Shown: positions 47,479 to 58,516, counted from the stretch's first letter. The stretch: DNA of 64,000 bases from Paracoccaceae bacterium (GCA_026709265.1 JAPOTI010000047.1:1-64000); one strand, 5' to 3'. Made by a program: numbers and translations. The notes: a model not told the origin generated them from the sequence alone.

Positions 47479-47568
47479 TGGCGGAGAGACAGGGATTCGA
47501 ACCCTGGAGACGGGTTACCGCCTACACGCGTTCCAGGCGTGCGCCTTCGACCACTCGGCCACCTCTCC
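47479..47568 (-). tRNA. tRNA-Ser (anticodon GGA)
   Basis: Class II tRNA on the minus strand. Acceptor GGAGAGG pairs with TCTCTCC, then discriminator G and encoded CCA (47479-47481). The anticodon loop CTGGAAC gives GGA, decoding UCC/UCU. A long variable arm and the T-loop GTTCGAATC are present. Confidence 0.95.
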
Positions 47569-47897
47569 ATTCTGTCTGCCATACATTCCTGTACCTGCCC
47601 TGTGCAACTTGAGAAAAAACATGAGCAGGGACGCCAAGCCCATCGACTGATCAGTCAATCCATCGCAAAATGACGACTGCATGACCTGTCTGTCTTGCGG
47701 TGAATCCTGTTCATGTTACAAAATGTCCTGGAGTCAGACATTCAGTATCAAGACCTTGTCCACCCTTATTCGTCGTGAATCAGATTCATGAGATCAGCGA
47801 ACCGCTCCCGCCTGAATCTCGGTGAAGAATGAGTGATCCAGAGTTTAACTCGTTCCAGGTCATTGCGTCGACTTCACTGCACAGTTATTTCTTCCCC

Positions 47898-48842
47898 ATG
47901 CGGATCTTTTCGAACTACAATTTGCTGCTTGATCGTGATCGTGGTGCAGCGGTGGCCATCGGCAATTTCGATGGAATCCATATTGGACATCAGTCAGTCA
48001 TCGAACGTGCGCGGCAATTCGCAGACGCCCGACAAATCCCCCTAGGTGTCATGACATTCGAACCGCATCCCCGAGAGTTCTTTGGTCCGGAAACCCAACC
48101 CTTCCGGCTCATGAGCCGTAAAGCCAAGGAACGTCAGTTGAGAATTCTTGGTGTTGACATTCTCTATGAGCTGCAATTTGACGCAGAACTGGCTGGAATG
48201 AGTCCCGTGCGTTTTGTTGATGAGATTCTCAGGCGCAGTCTCGCAGCAAAAGCCGCAATTGTCGGGAGTGACTTTCGCTTTGGCAAGGATCGATCAGGAA
48301 ATGCTGACAGCCTCGCAACCTTGAGTCATCACGCTGGTTTTGAACTGATCAAAGTGCCGATTCGTACCCAATCAGATGTCGAGATTTCATCAACGGCTGT
48401 GCGCGCTGCACTCTCTGCCGGCAACCCAGATGAAGCCGCTTCTCTACTCGGGCGCTGGCATCAAATTGACGGGGTGGTAGTCAAGGGAGCACAACGTGGC
48501 CGCCAGCTTGGATTCCCGACCGTCAATCTTGAAATGCATGGTCTCCATGCACCACGGTATGGAATTTATGCCGCGATTATTGATATTCTGTCAGGTCCCC
48601 ACAAAGGTCAGTATAGTGGAGTCGCGTCAATTGGTGTGCGGCCCACATTTGGTTCTCATCCGGTCAATCTTGAGGTGTATCTCTTTGATTTTGGGAGTAA
48701 CATCTATGATGAAGAGATTTCCGTCTCTTTGGTGGCCTTCCAGCGGGCTGAAATGGAATTCGAAAACCAGACATTGCTTGTCCGACAAATGAAAGAGGAC
48801 TGCAGCACGGCGCAGAAGATTCTTGGCCAGCTGGCGCGATAG
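47898..48842 (+). CDS. ribF: Bifunctional riboflavin kinase/FAD synthetase
   Basis: Makes FMN from riboflavin and FAD from FMN. About 314 residues: N-terminal adenylyltransferase with AVAIGNFDGIHIGHQSVIER, TFEPHPREFF and GSDFRFGKDRSG; C-terminal kinase with GRQLGFPTVNLEM, YGIYAA and VASIGVRPTFG. The start at ATG 47898 (MRIFSNYNLLLDRDRG) matches the family; an ATG at 47829 with GAAG before it would add 23 residues. The YcgN-type gene overlaps its end by 20 bp. Confidence 0.95.
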   Translation: MRIFSNYNLLLDRDRGAAVAIGNFDGIHIGHQSVIERARQFADARQIPLGVMTFEPHPREFFGPETQPFRLMSRKAKERQLRILGVDILYELQFDAELAGMSPVRFVDEILRRSLAAKAAIVGSDFRFGKDRSGNADSLATLSHHAGFELIKVPIRTQSDVEISSTAVRAALSAGNPDEAASLLGRWHQIDGVVVKGAQRGRQLGFPTVNLEMHGLHAPRYGIYAAIIDILSGPHKGQYSGVASIGVRPTFGSHPVNLEVYLFDFGSNIYDEEISVSLVAFQRAEMEFENQTLLVRQMKEDCSTAQKILGQLAR

Positions 48843-49359
48843 ATGGAGCCGACTGTCTGCTGTCCGCTGGTGGCAGCGCGCACGGACGCGCGCCGATACG
48901 GGCACGATCCGCCCGCGATTCTGGGAGCGATTTACCCTCTGTGATCTCAACAACCGTGAGTGGGAAGCCCTGTGTGACCGGTGCGGCCGATGTTGTCTGC
49001 TGAAATTTCATACCACTGACGACAGCCAGGTCACCTTTACCAATCTCAGCTGTCGTCTTTTGAATACTCATACCTGTCGTTGCAAACATTATGCGAGTCG
49101 CAACAGGATTGTATCTGACTGTGTCACGCTGCGCCCCGATGATATTGAACAGGTCATCACCTGGATGCCCCCGACCTGCGCGTATCGACTTGTTCATGAG
49201 AAACGTCCGCTTTTTGATTGGCATCACCTGATTTCCGGTGATGCCAACTCCGTCCATGAAGCCGGAATTTCAGTCAGGAATCGCTGCATTCCGGAATATG
49301 AAGGTGACTCCGATAATCTGGAACGCCATGCCGTTGAATGGCCACAACACATGGCTTGA
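48823..49359 (+). CDS. YcgN-type (UPF0260) cysteine-cluster protein
   Basis: 178 residues with the family's Cys pattern: LCDRCGRCCLLKF, LSCRLLNTHTCRCKHYASR and C--L-PDD followed by WMPPTCAYRLVHEKRPLFDW. The cysteines may bind metal. A TTG start at 48823 overlaps ribF by 20 bp with AGAAG nearby; the next ATG would remove the conserved FWERFTL. Probably co-transcribed with ribF. Function unknown. The 313 bp between this gene and prs hold no recognisable gene. Confidence 0.87.
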   Translation: MASWRDRWSRLSAVRWWQRARTRADTGTIRPRFWERFTLCDLNNREWEALCDRCGRCCLLKFHTTDDSQVTFTNLSCRLLNTHTCRCKHYASRNRIVSDCVTLRPDDIEQVITWMPPTCAYRLVHEKRPLFDWHHLISGDANSVHEAGISVRNRCIPEYEGDSDNLERHAVEWPQHMA

Positions 49360-49672
49360 TATATCGATCAGGCCAGTTGAAATTTTTACCATGGAAAATT
49401 CAGGGAGTGACGTTGTCAGACTGATCGGTCCAACGCCAATTGCCCCCTGAACGATTATCGCCCCATGCATATTTCAAGAGTCAACCGGCGTGACGAAACC
49501 TCGCTACGGAAAATGTGCCAACAGTCATTGCGGGTTGCCTTGGTCTGCAAGCACCTGTCCGTCTGCGCAGTCGCAAAATGATGCCCGCAGGGCCCGGATT
49601 TGTTGCTTTCGGGTGCGTTCCTGCCTAACCTGATTCTGGTGATTCCTGAAACTCTTGGCCGAGGAGCGTAAC

Positions 49673-50680
49673 ATGCCCCAGCAGATCGAGCCCAAACTCC
49701 TGACCGGTAATGCCAATATTCAACTATCCAAGGATATCGTTGAGTATATGTCGGGTCAAAGCGGGAGGGAAATTGGTCTGGTGGATGCCAAGATCGAAAG
49801 ATTCAATGATCAGGAAGTTTATGTCGAAGTTTATGAAAATGTCCGCGGCGAGGATATGTTCATCATTCAGCCCACTTCCAAACCGGCCAATGACCATTTG
49901 ATGGAAATCCTGATTGCCGCCGATGCCCTCCGCCGCTCATCAGCCGCACGAGTCACAGCTGTCATTCCTTATTTCGGATATGCTCGTCAGGACCGTCGGA
50001 CCAAGGCACGCACCCCCATCTCGGCAAAACTTGTTGCGAATCTGATCACACAGGCCGGGATCTCACGGGTTCTGACAATGGATCTGCATTCGGCCCAGGT
50101 TCAGGGATTTTTCGATATACCCGTGGACAATCTCTACGCATCGCCAATCTTTTCTCTCGATATTGCGAACCAATTCCTGAGGGCCCTGAATGACATTGTC
50201 GTGATTTCACCTGATGTCGGCGGAGTTTCACGTGCCCGTGAATTAGCCAAGCGAATCAATGCCGGACTCGCCGTCGTTGACAAGCGAAGACAAACGGCAG
50301 GCGAAGTGTCAGAAATGACGATTATTGGTGACATCAGTGATCGTATCTGCATCATTGTTGATGATATCTGCGACACCGCCGGGACCTTGTGCGCCGCTGC
50401 TGACATTATTCTGTCTTCGGGCGCACGCGAAGTTCACGCCTATGTGACACATGGCGTGATGTCAGGAGATGCCCTCTCAAAAATTGCGGCATCCAGCCTG
50501 AAAAGCGTGGTCATCACAGACACCATTCTGCCAACCCAAGAAATTCTTGCATCGGAGAAAACGCGGATTATCTCAACCGCACCTCTCTTTGCCCAGGCGA
50601 TACTCAATATCGCCAATGGCACATCAATCTCTTCTCTCTTTCAGACAAAAACTCTGGACTGGCTCTACGGTCGCGGGTAA
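49673..50680 (+). CDS. prs: Ribose-phosphate pyrophosphokinase
   Basis: Makes PRPP from ribose-5-phosphate and ATP for purine, pyrimidine, histidine and NAD synthesis. 335 residues. Visible are the YARQDRRTKARTPISAKLVA motif, VLTMDLHSAQVQGFFDIPVD, VISPDVGGVSRARELAKRIN and the PRPP-binding IIVDDICDTAGTLCAAA. The start ATG 49673 has GAGGAG 6 nt upstream; a TTG at 49655 is rejected. Slightly longer than the usual 310-315 residues. Convergent with atpC, 19 bp apart. Confidence 0.96.
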   Translation: MPQQIEPKLLTGNANIQLSKDIVEYMSGQSGREIGLVDAKIERFNDQEVYVEVYENVRGEDMFIIQPTSKPANDHLMEILIAADALRRSSAARVTAVIPYFGYARQDRRTKARTPISAKLVANLITQAGISRVLTMDLHSAQVQGFFDIPVDNLYASPIFSLDIANQFLRALNDIVVISPDVGGVSRARELAKRINAGLAVVDKRRQTAGEVSEMTIIGDISDRICIIVDDICDTAGTLCAAADIILSSGAREVHAYVTHGVMSGDALSKIAASSLKSVVITDTILPTQEILASEKTRIISTAPLFAQAILNIANGTSISSLFQTKTLDWLYGRG

Positions 50681-50699
50681 TGCACCCCGAAATTCGCGC

Positions 50700-51098
50700 C
50701 TATAATCCCAACTGAGAGGTCAGATTCCTGAGGCAGGCCAGACGCGTTTCAGCAAGATCACGCTGTGAGCCCGCGCTCCGGGACAATTCATCTTCGGCCT
50801 TCTCAATATGTGTCTTCAGCATTTCTGACGTCAGTTCAGAACGCCGATAGGCCTGCTGTGCCAGGATGGATGTTGATGTGGCATTGACTTCAACGAATCC
50901 CCCCGTCACGACATATTCATCAATCCCGTCTGATCTCTGCGTACGAATAATCCCAGGGTTCAGTGTGGCAATTAAAGCCGCATGACCGGACATCGCCGTC
51001 ATGTCGCCTTCTGCGACCGGCAGGTCAACTGCATCAGCGTCTTCGGAAGCCAGTACACCCTCGGGAGACACCAGTTCCAGACGTATGGAATCTGCCAT
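50700..51098 (-). CDS. atpC: ATP synthase epsilon subunit
   Basis: 132-residue central-stalk subunit of F1, which transmits rotation and restrains ATP hydrolysis. N-terminal beta barrel: LELVSPEGVLASEDADAVDL, AEGDMTAMSGHAALIATLNPG and a C-terminal helical hairpin. Last gene of the atpHAGDC operon, 18 bp after atpD. Confidence 0.95.
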   Translation of the reverse strand: MADSIRLELVSPEGVLASEDADAVDLPVAEGDMTAMSGHAALIATLNPGIIRTQRSDGIDEYVVTGGFVEVNATSTSILAQQAYRRSELTSEMLKTHIEKAEDELSRSAGSQRDLAETRLACLRNLTSQLGL

Positions 51099-51116
51099 TG
51101 TCGATCCGTCCTGTGT

Positions 51117-52556
<1,440 letters not shown>

Positions 52557-52564
52557 TCAAATTT

Positions 52565-53443
52565 TCAGAGTGCTTCTGCACCTGAAATGATTTCAATTAG
52601 TTCCTTGGTGATCGCCGCTTGGCGAGACCGGTTATAGACAATGGTCAAATTGTCGATCATGTCACCCGCGTTACGCGTTGCATTGTCCATCGCGGACATG
52701 CGTGCACCCTGTTCAGAAGCCGCGTTTTCCAGCAAGGCAGTGAAAATCTGGTTGGCAACTGCCTGTGGCAACAATTCTTCCAGAATCTCCGACTCCCCGG
52801 GCTCAAAATTATAAAATTGACTTGCAGTTTCACTCTTCCCGATTGCATCAACAGTGACCGGAATCAGTTGGCGGGCAGTGGGAACCTGCGTAATGACCGA
52901 TTGAAAGCGATTGAAGAAAATGATCGCGACATCAAATTCATCTTTTGTAAACATTGTCTGGATCTGCTGAGCAATCTTCCCGGCAATTGCGCTGTCGATT
53001 TGTCGTTGATCCGTCATATCGACATGACCCACAAACCTGTCCTCGAATTCCCGCCTCAGTTGTTCACGCCCTTTACTGCCGATTGTCATGATCTTCACGG
53101 TCTTACCTGCGGCAACAAGTTCACGCGCCCGGTCGCGTACCATCCTCGCGATTGATGAATTGAATCCGCCACACAGACCGCGTTCAGCTGTTGCTGCAAT
53201 CAGCAAATATGTCGAATCGCGTCCCGTGCCTTTCAACATGCGCGGCCCCGATTCGCTATCCTGGAGCGACACTGCAAGATTTGCCATGACGGCTGCCATT
53301 CGCTCGGCATAAGGACGCGCGCCTTCTGCGGCTTCCTGGGCACGACGCAGTTTTGCCGCAGCGACCATCTGCATGGCCTTGGTGATCTTTCGCGTCGATT
53401 TGACACTTTCGATGCGGATCTTGAGATCTTTTAGGCTCGGCAT
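52565..53443 (-). CDS. atpG: ATP synthase gamma subunit
   Basis: 292-residue central shaft of F1. N-terminal [21 protein letters not shown] and C-terminal [32 protein letters not shown] (part: [14 protein letters not shown]) are the family's most conserved helices and form the coiled coil. 23 bp from atpA. Confidence 0.97.
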   Translation of the reverse strand: MPSLKDLKIRIESVKSTRKITKAMQMVAAAKLRRAQEAAEGARPYAERMAAVMANLAVSLQDSESGPRMLKGTGRDSTYLLIAATAERGLCGGFNSSIARMVRDRARELVAAGKTVKIMTIGSKGREQLRREFEDRFVGHVDMTDQRQIDSAIAGKIAQQIQTMFTKDEFDVAIIFFNRFQSVITQVPTARQLIPVTVDAIGKSETASQFYNFEPGESEILEELLPQAVANQIFTALLENAASEQGARMSAMDNATRNAGDMIDNLTIVYNRSRQAAITKELIEIISGAEAL

Positions 53444-53466
53444 TGACCAGCTCCTGGCCTCACCGA

Positions 53467-55005
53467 CTAAGCGAACCCATCGGCATACTCGCCGATCGCC
53501 TTTTGAATCCGTTCGGCGAGTTCCCCGTCAACCTTGCGGTCATTGTCAGTGATATCGGCAAGAAGCTCCTTATGGTTGGCCCGCAAATATGTCACGAGAC
53601 CTTCCTCAAATCGCACCACATCACCGATCTCGAGATTATCAAGAAACCCTTGCGTTCCCGCGTAAATCACACAAACAATTTCGGCATTAGTGAGCGGAGA
53701 ATACTGTTTCTGCTTCATCAATTCGGTAAGTCGGGCGCCGCGATTGAGCAGTCTCTGCGTGGCGGCATCCAGATCAGATCCAAATTGCGCAAAAGCCGCC
53801 ATTTCACGATATTGTGCCAATTCGAGTTTCACGGTTCCGGCAACGGACTTCATCGCCGAGGTCTGTGCCGACGAGCCAACCCTCGAGACACTGAGGCCGG
53901 TATTGACCGCCGGACGAACTCCTTGATAAAAGAGTTCAGTTTCCAGGAAAATCTGCCCATCGGTAATCGAGATCACGTTGGTTGGAATGTAGGCGGAGAG
54001 ATCACCCGCCTGGGTTTCAATGATCGGCAATGCCGTCAACGATCCTGACCCATTATCCTCATTCAGCTTCGCCGCACGTTCCAGCAGGCGCGAATGAAGA
54101 TAGAAGACATCGCCGGGATAGGCTTCCCGACCCGGCGGGCGGCGAAGCAACAACGACATCTGGCGATAGGCAACCGCCTGTTTTGACAAATCATCAAAAA
54201 TGATCAGTGCATGCCGCCCATTGTCACGAAAATATTCAGCCATCGATGTCGCTGCATAAGGTGCCAGAAACTGCATTGGTGCCGGGTCGGATGCGGTTGC
54301 GGCAACCACAATTGTATAATCCAGCGCCCCGCTTTCATCGAGTTTTTTGACCAATTGGGCGACTGTTGAACGTTTTTGCCCGATCGCGACATAGACACAG
54401 TAAAGTTTGCGGGATTCATCCTCCTTCGCAGCATCGTTGTAGGTTTTCTGGTTGAGGATGGTATCAAGAGCAAGGGCCGTCTTGCCGGTCTGCCTGTCAC
54501 CGATAATTAATTCCCGCTGCCCGCGCCCGATCGGAATCATGGCGTCGACCGATTTGAGCCCGGTCGCCATCGGTTCGTGCACCGAACGTCGCGGAATGAT
54601 CCCGGGTGCCTTGACATCAGCCACCGCACGCGTTGTCGTATCAATCGGCCCCTTATTGTCAATCGGATTGCCCAACGCATCGACAACACGACCGAGCAAT
54701 TCACTGCCTACCGGCACATCAACGATCGACTCCGTTCGTTTGACTTGATCGCCCTCACGAATATTTCGGTCATCGCCAAAAATAACAACACCGACATTAT
54801 CCGATTCCAGATTCAGGGCCATGCCGCGGATACCACCTGGAAATTCAACCATCTCACCGGCCTGAACATTGTCGAGTCCATAAACCCGTGCGATGCCATC
54901 CCCGACACTGAGAACCCGGCCAACTTCTGCGACCTCGGCTTCTTGTCCGAAATTCTTAATTTGATCCTTGAGAATGGCGGAGATTTCCGCTGCTTCGATT
55001 CCCAT
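53467..55005 (-). CDS. atpA: ATP synthase alpha subunit
   Basis: 512-residue regulatory/non-catalytic nucleotide-binding subunit of F1. Walker [54 protein letters not shown] and the alpha-signature [17 protein letters not shown]. Starts immediately after the atpH stop codon. Confidence 0.98.
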   Translation of the reverse strand: MGIEAAEISAILKDQIKNFGQEAEVAEVGRVLSVGDGIARVYGLDNVQAGEMVEFPGGIRGMALNLESDNVGVVIFGDDRNIREGDQVKRTESIVDVPVGSELLGRVVDALGNPIDNKGPIDTTTRAVADVKAPGIIPRRSVHEPMATGLKSVDAMIPIGRGQRELIIGDRQTGKTALALDTILNQKTYNDAAKEDESRKLYCVYVAIGQKRSTVAQLVKKLDESGALDYTIVVAATASDPAPMQFLAPYAATSMAEYFRDNGRHALIIFDDLSKQAVAYRQMSLLLRRPPGREAYPGDVFYLHSRLLERAAKLNEDNGSGSLTALPIIETQAGDLSAYIPTNVISITDGQIFLETELFYQGVRPAVNTGLSVSRVGSSAQTSAMKSVAGTVKLELAQYREMAAFAQFGSDLDAATQRLLNRGARLTELMKQKQYSPLTNAEIVCVIYAGTQGFLDNLEIGDVVRFEEGLVTYLRANHKELLADITDNDRKVDGELAERIQKAIGEYADGFA

Positions 55006-55566
55006 CTATTCGGCCTCTTTCAATGCGTTCTTGAGGTTTTTCAGTTTTGTTTTCACGGTGGAGTCCACGAGACGCGACCCGAGACGCGCCGCGATACCGC
55101 CAATAAGGCTTGTGTCAACCCGGACCTCGAACCGGACATTTTTCCCTGAGACATCGCGCAAGACGTCCTGGAGGTTCGCGAGTTCTTCCGCAGTCAGCTC
55201 CCGGGCCGCCACGATTTCTGCAGTCATGGTTCTGCGATGCGCATCAAGCAGCGATTCAAGGTGATCCACCATTGCCGGAAGCGCAAAGAGTCGACGTTTC
55301 AAAGCCATCAAAGCCACACAATTATGCATGAATTGGCCAAGCCCGATCCGTTTGGAAATTGCCGTGATCGCCGAAGCCATTTCACTCCGCGTATAGACGG
55401 GAGAGGTAATCAACTGCCTGAATCCGCCATCAGCATTCAACAGGCTGCGCACCCCGGAAATATCATTCGGAAGGGATTCTATATCCCCTTCGTCAAGAGC
55501 CAATTCGAACAGTGCGGCGGCATAGCGGCTCGCAATGCCGGACGTTACAGAAACGCTTTCGGTCAA
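55006..55566 (-). CDS. atpH: ATP synthase delta subunit
   Basis: 186-residue peripheral-stalk subunit (OSCP family) linking F1 to the b subunits. N-terminal GIASRYAAALFELALDEG and C-terminal VRFEVRVDTSLIGGIAARLGSRLVDSTVKTKL (part: LIGGIAARLGSRLVD-STVKTKL). The start is taken as a TTG at 55564-55566 with GAGG 8 nt upstream; this gives the normal length, while the ORF extends to 55662 without match. First gene of the F1 operon; F0 genes are elsewhere. Confidence 0.94.
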   Translation of the reverse strand: MTESVSVTSGIASRYAAALFELALDEGDIESLPNDISGVRSLLNADGGFRQLITSPVYTRSEMASAITAISKRIGLGQFMHNCVALMALKRRLFALPAMVDHLESLLDAHRRTMTAEIVAARELTAEELANLQDVLRDVSGKNVRFEVRVDTSLIGGIAARLGSRLVDSTVKTKLKNLKNALKEAE

Positions 55567-56367
55567 AAGTAGCAACCTCGAAAAATGACTCTGGCACCCT
55601 GGCTCATGTGCAATGGCAAAACCACGATTGGTCGCAGTTTCTTCGCAATTGCGAAAGCGCACTTAGTCGAGACGGAGACAATTGGCAAGGTGTCCGCCGG
55701 AGCAACAAGCAATTGCCGTACGCCATTAGTCTGTTCTGGCACCTTGGTAAAGAGTTGCCCGGCACGATGCGCCGATTTTTAGCATCATGTACGGGAAATG
55801 ATTTTCCGGATGGCGCGAAGCGCAAGAGCTGAGGGCTGCATGCAGGGGTCGCCAGAGAGTTAGGTTGCCATCGCAACACGATTGCGCATTGTCTCAAGCA
55901 CTACCCGACAATTCAACAATCCCTTGATGATATTGACTTCAACATCCACAATACACCCCAGCCGGGGATCTACAACGCCATTCAAGCGGGGCATAAGCCC
56001 GCCCTGCGCTGGTGTCTGGCTTGCAGAGGTGATTATGGCAAGTGAGACAGCCGAATCAAGAATTGAGTCACTTCTGCCACTGCGCTGACAGGTCAACCTG
56101 TCTATCAAACAGGCAAGTCATTTTTTTGGGGCTTATAAAGATGAAGTGACATGCCGCATTATGTTGCGCCAGTGTTTCAATAAAAACGCATCGTGCATCA
56201 TGTTGTATTCTGTCAAATGGTCTTTATAAGCCCCCATTTTTTGCAATGTACAAAATAAGGAAATATTGGGGATTCAACGAGTTAGCTGGCTCCTGTTCGG
56301 GTAGTTAAGTATATAAGCCCCATTTTTTGGTGACAGGAAGTACCCGATAAGCGAGATATTCGCCAAT
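55567..56367. other. Repeat-bearing A+T-rich region without a clear gene
   Basis: About 800 bp upstream of the ATP synthase operon. The part next to atpH must hold the operon promoter. Short ORFs (for example 55860-56108 minus and 55882-56088 plus) lie over each other and match nothing I know. From about 56110 the sequence becomes markedly A+T-rich and carries three copies of a TTATAAGCCCC motif described separately. Confidence 0.45.
56123..56338. repeat. Three copies of a TTATAAGCCCC/poly-T motif
   Basis: Copy 1 (about 56124-56145) reads TTTTTTTGGGGCTTATAAAG on the plus strand. Copy 2 (about 56220-56243) reads CTTTATAAGCCCCCATTTTT and is in the opposite orientation. Copy 3 (about 56311-56333) reads TATATAAGCCCCATTTTTTG, in the same orientation as copy 2. 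They are spaced roughly 90 bp apart, upstream of the ORF at 56368. They may be operator sites for that gene or a recombination site; this is inference. Confidence 0.6.
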
Positions 56368-56640
56368 TTGTATGATCGTGTTTCGCTACGCGATGCGACG
56401 GCATTTGCCGATGCCAGGGGCAGTAAAACGAAAAAACCCAAAACAGCTAAGGGATGGTGGACAATGTTGGCGGCGGATTTGCGTGAATGCGGGCGTTCAG
56501 TCAAGCATGCCCCCGTTTATGACAATGAATATCATGCAGACATCGTGATTCCAGACGGACATTGCGATTTATGGGAAGATGCAGAAGTGTATTTACGCTC
56601 CTTTCTTTCCAATGGAGCATGGCAGGACAGAGGTGCTTAA
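56368..56640 (+). CDS. Small hypothetical protein after repeat array
   Basis: 90-codon ORF, with a possible TTG start one codon earlier. The product begins MYDRVSLRDATAFADARGSK, has a Lys-rich stretch (KTKKPKTAKGWW) and then an acidic C-terminal half with PDGHCDLWEDAEVYLRSFL. No strong ribosome binding site. I do not recognise a family. The A+T-rich surroundings, the repeats upstream and the GIY-YIG-like remnant just downstream suggest a transferred cassette. Confidence 0.5.
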   Translation: MYDRVSLRDATAFADARGSKTKKPKTAKGWWTMLAADLRECGRSVKHAPVYDNEYHADIVIPDGHCDLWEDAEVYLRSFLSNGAWQDRGA

Positions 56641-56677
56641 TTCTGCATAGGGAACGTGTCTGGATAAGCTGTGAAAG

Positions 56678-56842
56678 ATACCACGTAACACCTACAAGTA
56701 CCATTTCAAGAAGGGTCGTAAGATCGTCCATACCGGTATCACCAATGATCTCGAGCACCGGGAGGCTGAGCATCAGCAAAACTATGGTAGGTCAGGACAT
56801 ATTTTGAAGGTCGACCCCGCGGAAACCCGAATAACCGCCTGA
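56678..56842 (+). pseudogene. GIY-YIG-like small protein remnant joined to an IS end
   Basis: In frame 56678-56842 the translation reads PRNTYKYHFKKGRKIVHTGI then TNDLEHREAEHQ and GHILKV, which matches the small GIY-YIG-domain-like proteins that begin NTYKYHFKKGNKIVH. The expected start codon is ATA, not ATG, and an in-frame stop lies two codons upstream. After GHILKVDP the sequence changes into the end of an ISKra4-type transposase gene (ETRITA, stop), like ETRMAA at 61834. So both ends are damaged. This reading is in a different frame from the overlapping longer ORF. Confidence 0.6.
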
Positions 56843-57640
56843 ATTGCCCCACAGTTTGCAGTACTCTCTGCCAAAACCGTTGTGATCGCGGTTTGAAACG
56901 GGTCGTGTCCCTGGTGCAGCCATTCCTTCCAACGCTTTCAGTTTACTGGCGACTGTTTCTGCAAGAGGTGGTCTATGCGGTTGAAAAACGCGTTTATTCA
57001 CCTCAGCCAACAAGACCCCGCCGGCAAAGCGGAACGCATAGCGGCTACCTGTTCTTTCCAATAGCTGCGCCATGCGTATCCAGAATTTGTGTTCACTTGG
57101 TGGGGCGAATAATGCCGCGCGAATCGCGATGACGCCAAATCGTCGGTTGCCCAGCAGTCTGGTGAGTTGACTCGCCGTAAAGGGACGACCTGAGCCAAAG
57201 GGCGTGAGATCACGCCTGGCCCAAATTCCTGCACGGTTGGGAACGATAATCAACGCGCGCCCCTCCGGCGCAAGGACACGCCAGCATTCATCAAGTACAC
57301 TTGCCGCATTCTGGCTGGTTTCCAACCCGTGCATCATCACGATTCTGTCAGCCATTCCCGTGGTCAATGGCCATTCCGATTCGTGCGTCAGCACTGTTGT
57401 AACGGGTCCATCGACCGGCCACGCCAATGCGCCCTGACGCTCCGGCATCAGCGAGATCAAGCGTGCACAGCGCTTGATGACCGGCTTGCAGACAGGTGGT
57501 GTATAGCCGAAACCGACAACAGTCATTCCCTGTAAATCATCCCAGGTCTCCGCCACCCGTCGCGTCAACTGTCGGGTGGCAAAGCGTCCCAGCGCTGCCC
57601 GTCGATAAAAATTCTCGATTTCCAAAACATCTGGATGCAT
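56792..57640 (-). CDS. SAM-dependent methyltransferase (type 11), C-terminus rebuilt by IS end
   Basis: 282 residues. The methyltransferase fold is divergent: TVVGFGYTPPVCKP takes the place of the SAM-binding glycine-rich loop, then MADRIVMMHGLETSQ, LDECWRVLAPEGRALIIVPN and a C-terminal FRFAGGVLLAEVNKRVFQP. It is divergent from gloB, an arrangement common in Rhodobacterales. From about residue 258 (REYCKLWGNSGGYSGFRGV) the reading runs into the IS end at 56841-56868 and the GIY-YIG remnant in antisense, so the natural C-terminus has been replaced by about 25 foreign residues. Confidence 0.82.
   Translation of the reverse strand: MHPDVLEIENFYRRAALGRFATRQLTRRVAETWDDLQGMTVVGFGYTPPVCKPVIKRCARLISLMPERQGALAWPVDGPVTTVLTHESEWPLTTGMADRIVMMHGLETSQNAASVLDECWRVLAPEGRALIIVPNRAGIWARRDLTPFGSGRPFTASQLTRLLGNRRFGVIAIRAALFAPPSEHKFWIRMAQLLERTGSRYAFRFAGGVLLAEVNKRVFQPHRPPLAETVASKLKALEGMAAPGTRPVSNRDHNGFGREYCKLWGNSGGYSGFRGVDLQNMS
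56841..56868 (-). repeat. ISKra4-type IS end, solo copy
   Basis: Minus-strand GAGAGTACTGCAAACTGTGG followed by GGCAATTC. Same sequence family as 11805-11837, 61275-61297, 61834-61862 and 63632-63660. The preceding 20 or so bases (GAAACCCGAAT then CCGCCTGAAT) also match 61815-61837, showing that this is a real IS end with part of its transposase tail. Confidence 0.75.
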
Positions 57641-57705
57641 GACAGCATTGTCTACGTTAAATGCTCAATCGACAACAGATCTATTGCAATAATCTAGGCC
57701 CGACC

Positions 57706-58467
57706 ATGCAACCTGAAATTGTGACCATTCCATGTCTCAGCGATAACTACGCCTATTTGATTCACAATCCCGAGAACGGTGAGACTGCGGCCATTGACGT
57801 CCCTGAGGCACGCCCCGTCCGCGACGAACTTCAGCGCCGTAACTGGACCCTCAATGCGATTCTCATTACGCACCATCACAGTGACCATATTGATGGAATC
57901 AGTGAGCTGCGCAAGATTTGCGATGGCCATGTCATTGGCAGCGAAAACGACTCGGCCCGCCTGCCCCCACTCGATAGAGCTATCAGTGATGAAGAGAGTT
58001 TCTGGGTTTGCGGGCTGTCGGTCAAATCTGTGCCGGCATACGGGCACACAATTGGGCATCTCGCCTATCTCTTTGAAAATGCCGCATTCACAGGCGATTC
58101 ACTCATGGTGATGGGATGTGGCCGATTGTTCGAGGGAACCTCTGAAATGATGTGGGATACGCTCTGTCGACTCTCTCAGCTACCGGGGGAAACCCTGATT
58201 TGCTCGGGTCACGAATATACCGAAGCCAACACCAGGTTCGCGCTCACCGTGGATCCCGACAATGACGATCTCGTGGCACGGCAGGACGCGATCCGGCGTG
58301 CGCGACAGGCGGGACGGGCAACTGTCCCGGCGAAATTATCGCTTGAATGTGCGACCAATCCATTTCTGCGCGCCGGAAATCCGTCGATTAAACGTGCCGC
58401 CGGGATGGCAGCGGCTTCGGATCTGGAGATGTTTGCCGAACTGCGCCGACGCAAGGACAACTTTTAG
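57706..58467 (+). CDS. gloB: Hydroxyacylglutathione hydrolase (glyoxalase II)
   Basis: Hydrolyses S-D-lactoylglutathione to D-lactate and glutathione in methylglyoxal detoxification. About 253 residues of the metallo-beta-lactamase fold with the metal motif ITHHHSDHIDGI, then AYGHTIGHLAYLF, FTGDSLMVMGCGRLFEGTSE (His ligand replaced by the Cys-Gly context here typical of GloB) and CSGHEYTEANTRFAL. Start at ATG 57706; the ORF reaches 57661. Divergent from the methyltransferase gene. Confidence 0.94.
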   Translation: MQPEIVTIPCLSDNYAYLIHNPENGETAAIDVPEARPVRDELQRRNWTLNAILITHHHSDHIDGISELRKICDGHVIGSENDSARLPPLDRAISDEESFWVCGLSVKSVPAYGHTIGHLAYLFENAAFTGDSLMVMGCGRLFEGTSEMMWDTLCRLSQLPGETLICSGHEYTEANTRFALTVDPDNDDLVARQDAIRRARQAGRATVPAKLSLECATNPFLRAGNPSIKRAAGMAAASDLEMFAELRRRKDNF

Positions 58468-58488
58468 CGCATCGAACGTGCCGGCGAG

Positions 58489-58516
58489 AGCCTGGTGGTG
58501 CCAAATCCACCAGGCT
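58489..58516 (+). terminator. Hairpin after gloB
   Basis: A perfect 10-bp inverted repeat, AGCCTGGTGG and CCACCAGGCT, with an 8-nt loop lies 22 nt after the gloB stop codon. It is followed by TCCTGTT, so the T-run is weak; it is a likely terminator of intermediate strength. Confidence 0.6.

Noticed and set aside
55860-56108. 82-codon minus-strand ORF upstream of atpH
   Set aside because: A competing plus-strand ORF covers the same bases, neither has a good ribosome binding site, and no family is visible.
56123-56338. CRISPR array
   Set aside because: Only three short copies, one inverted, with unequal flanks; no cas genes in the window.
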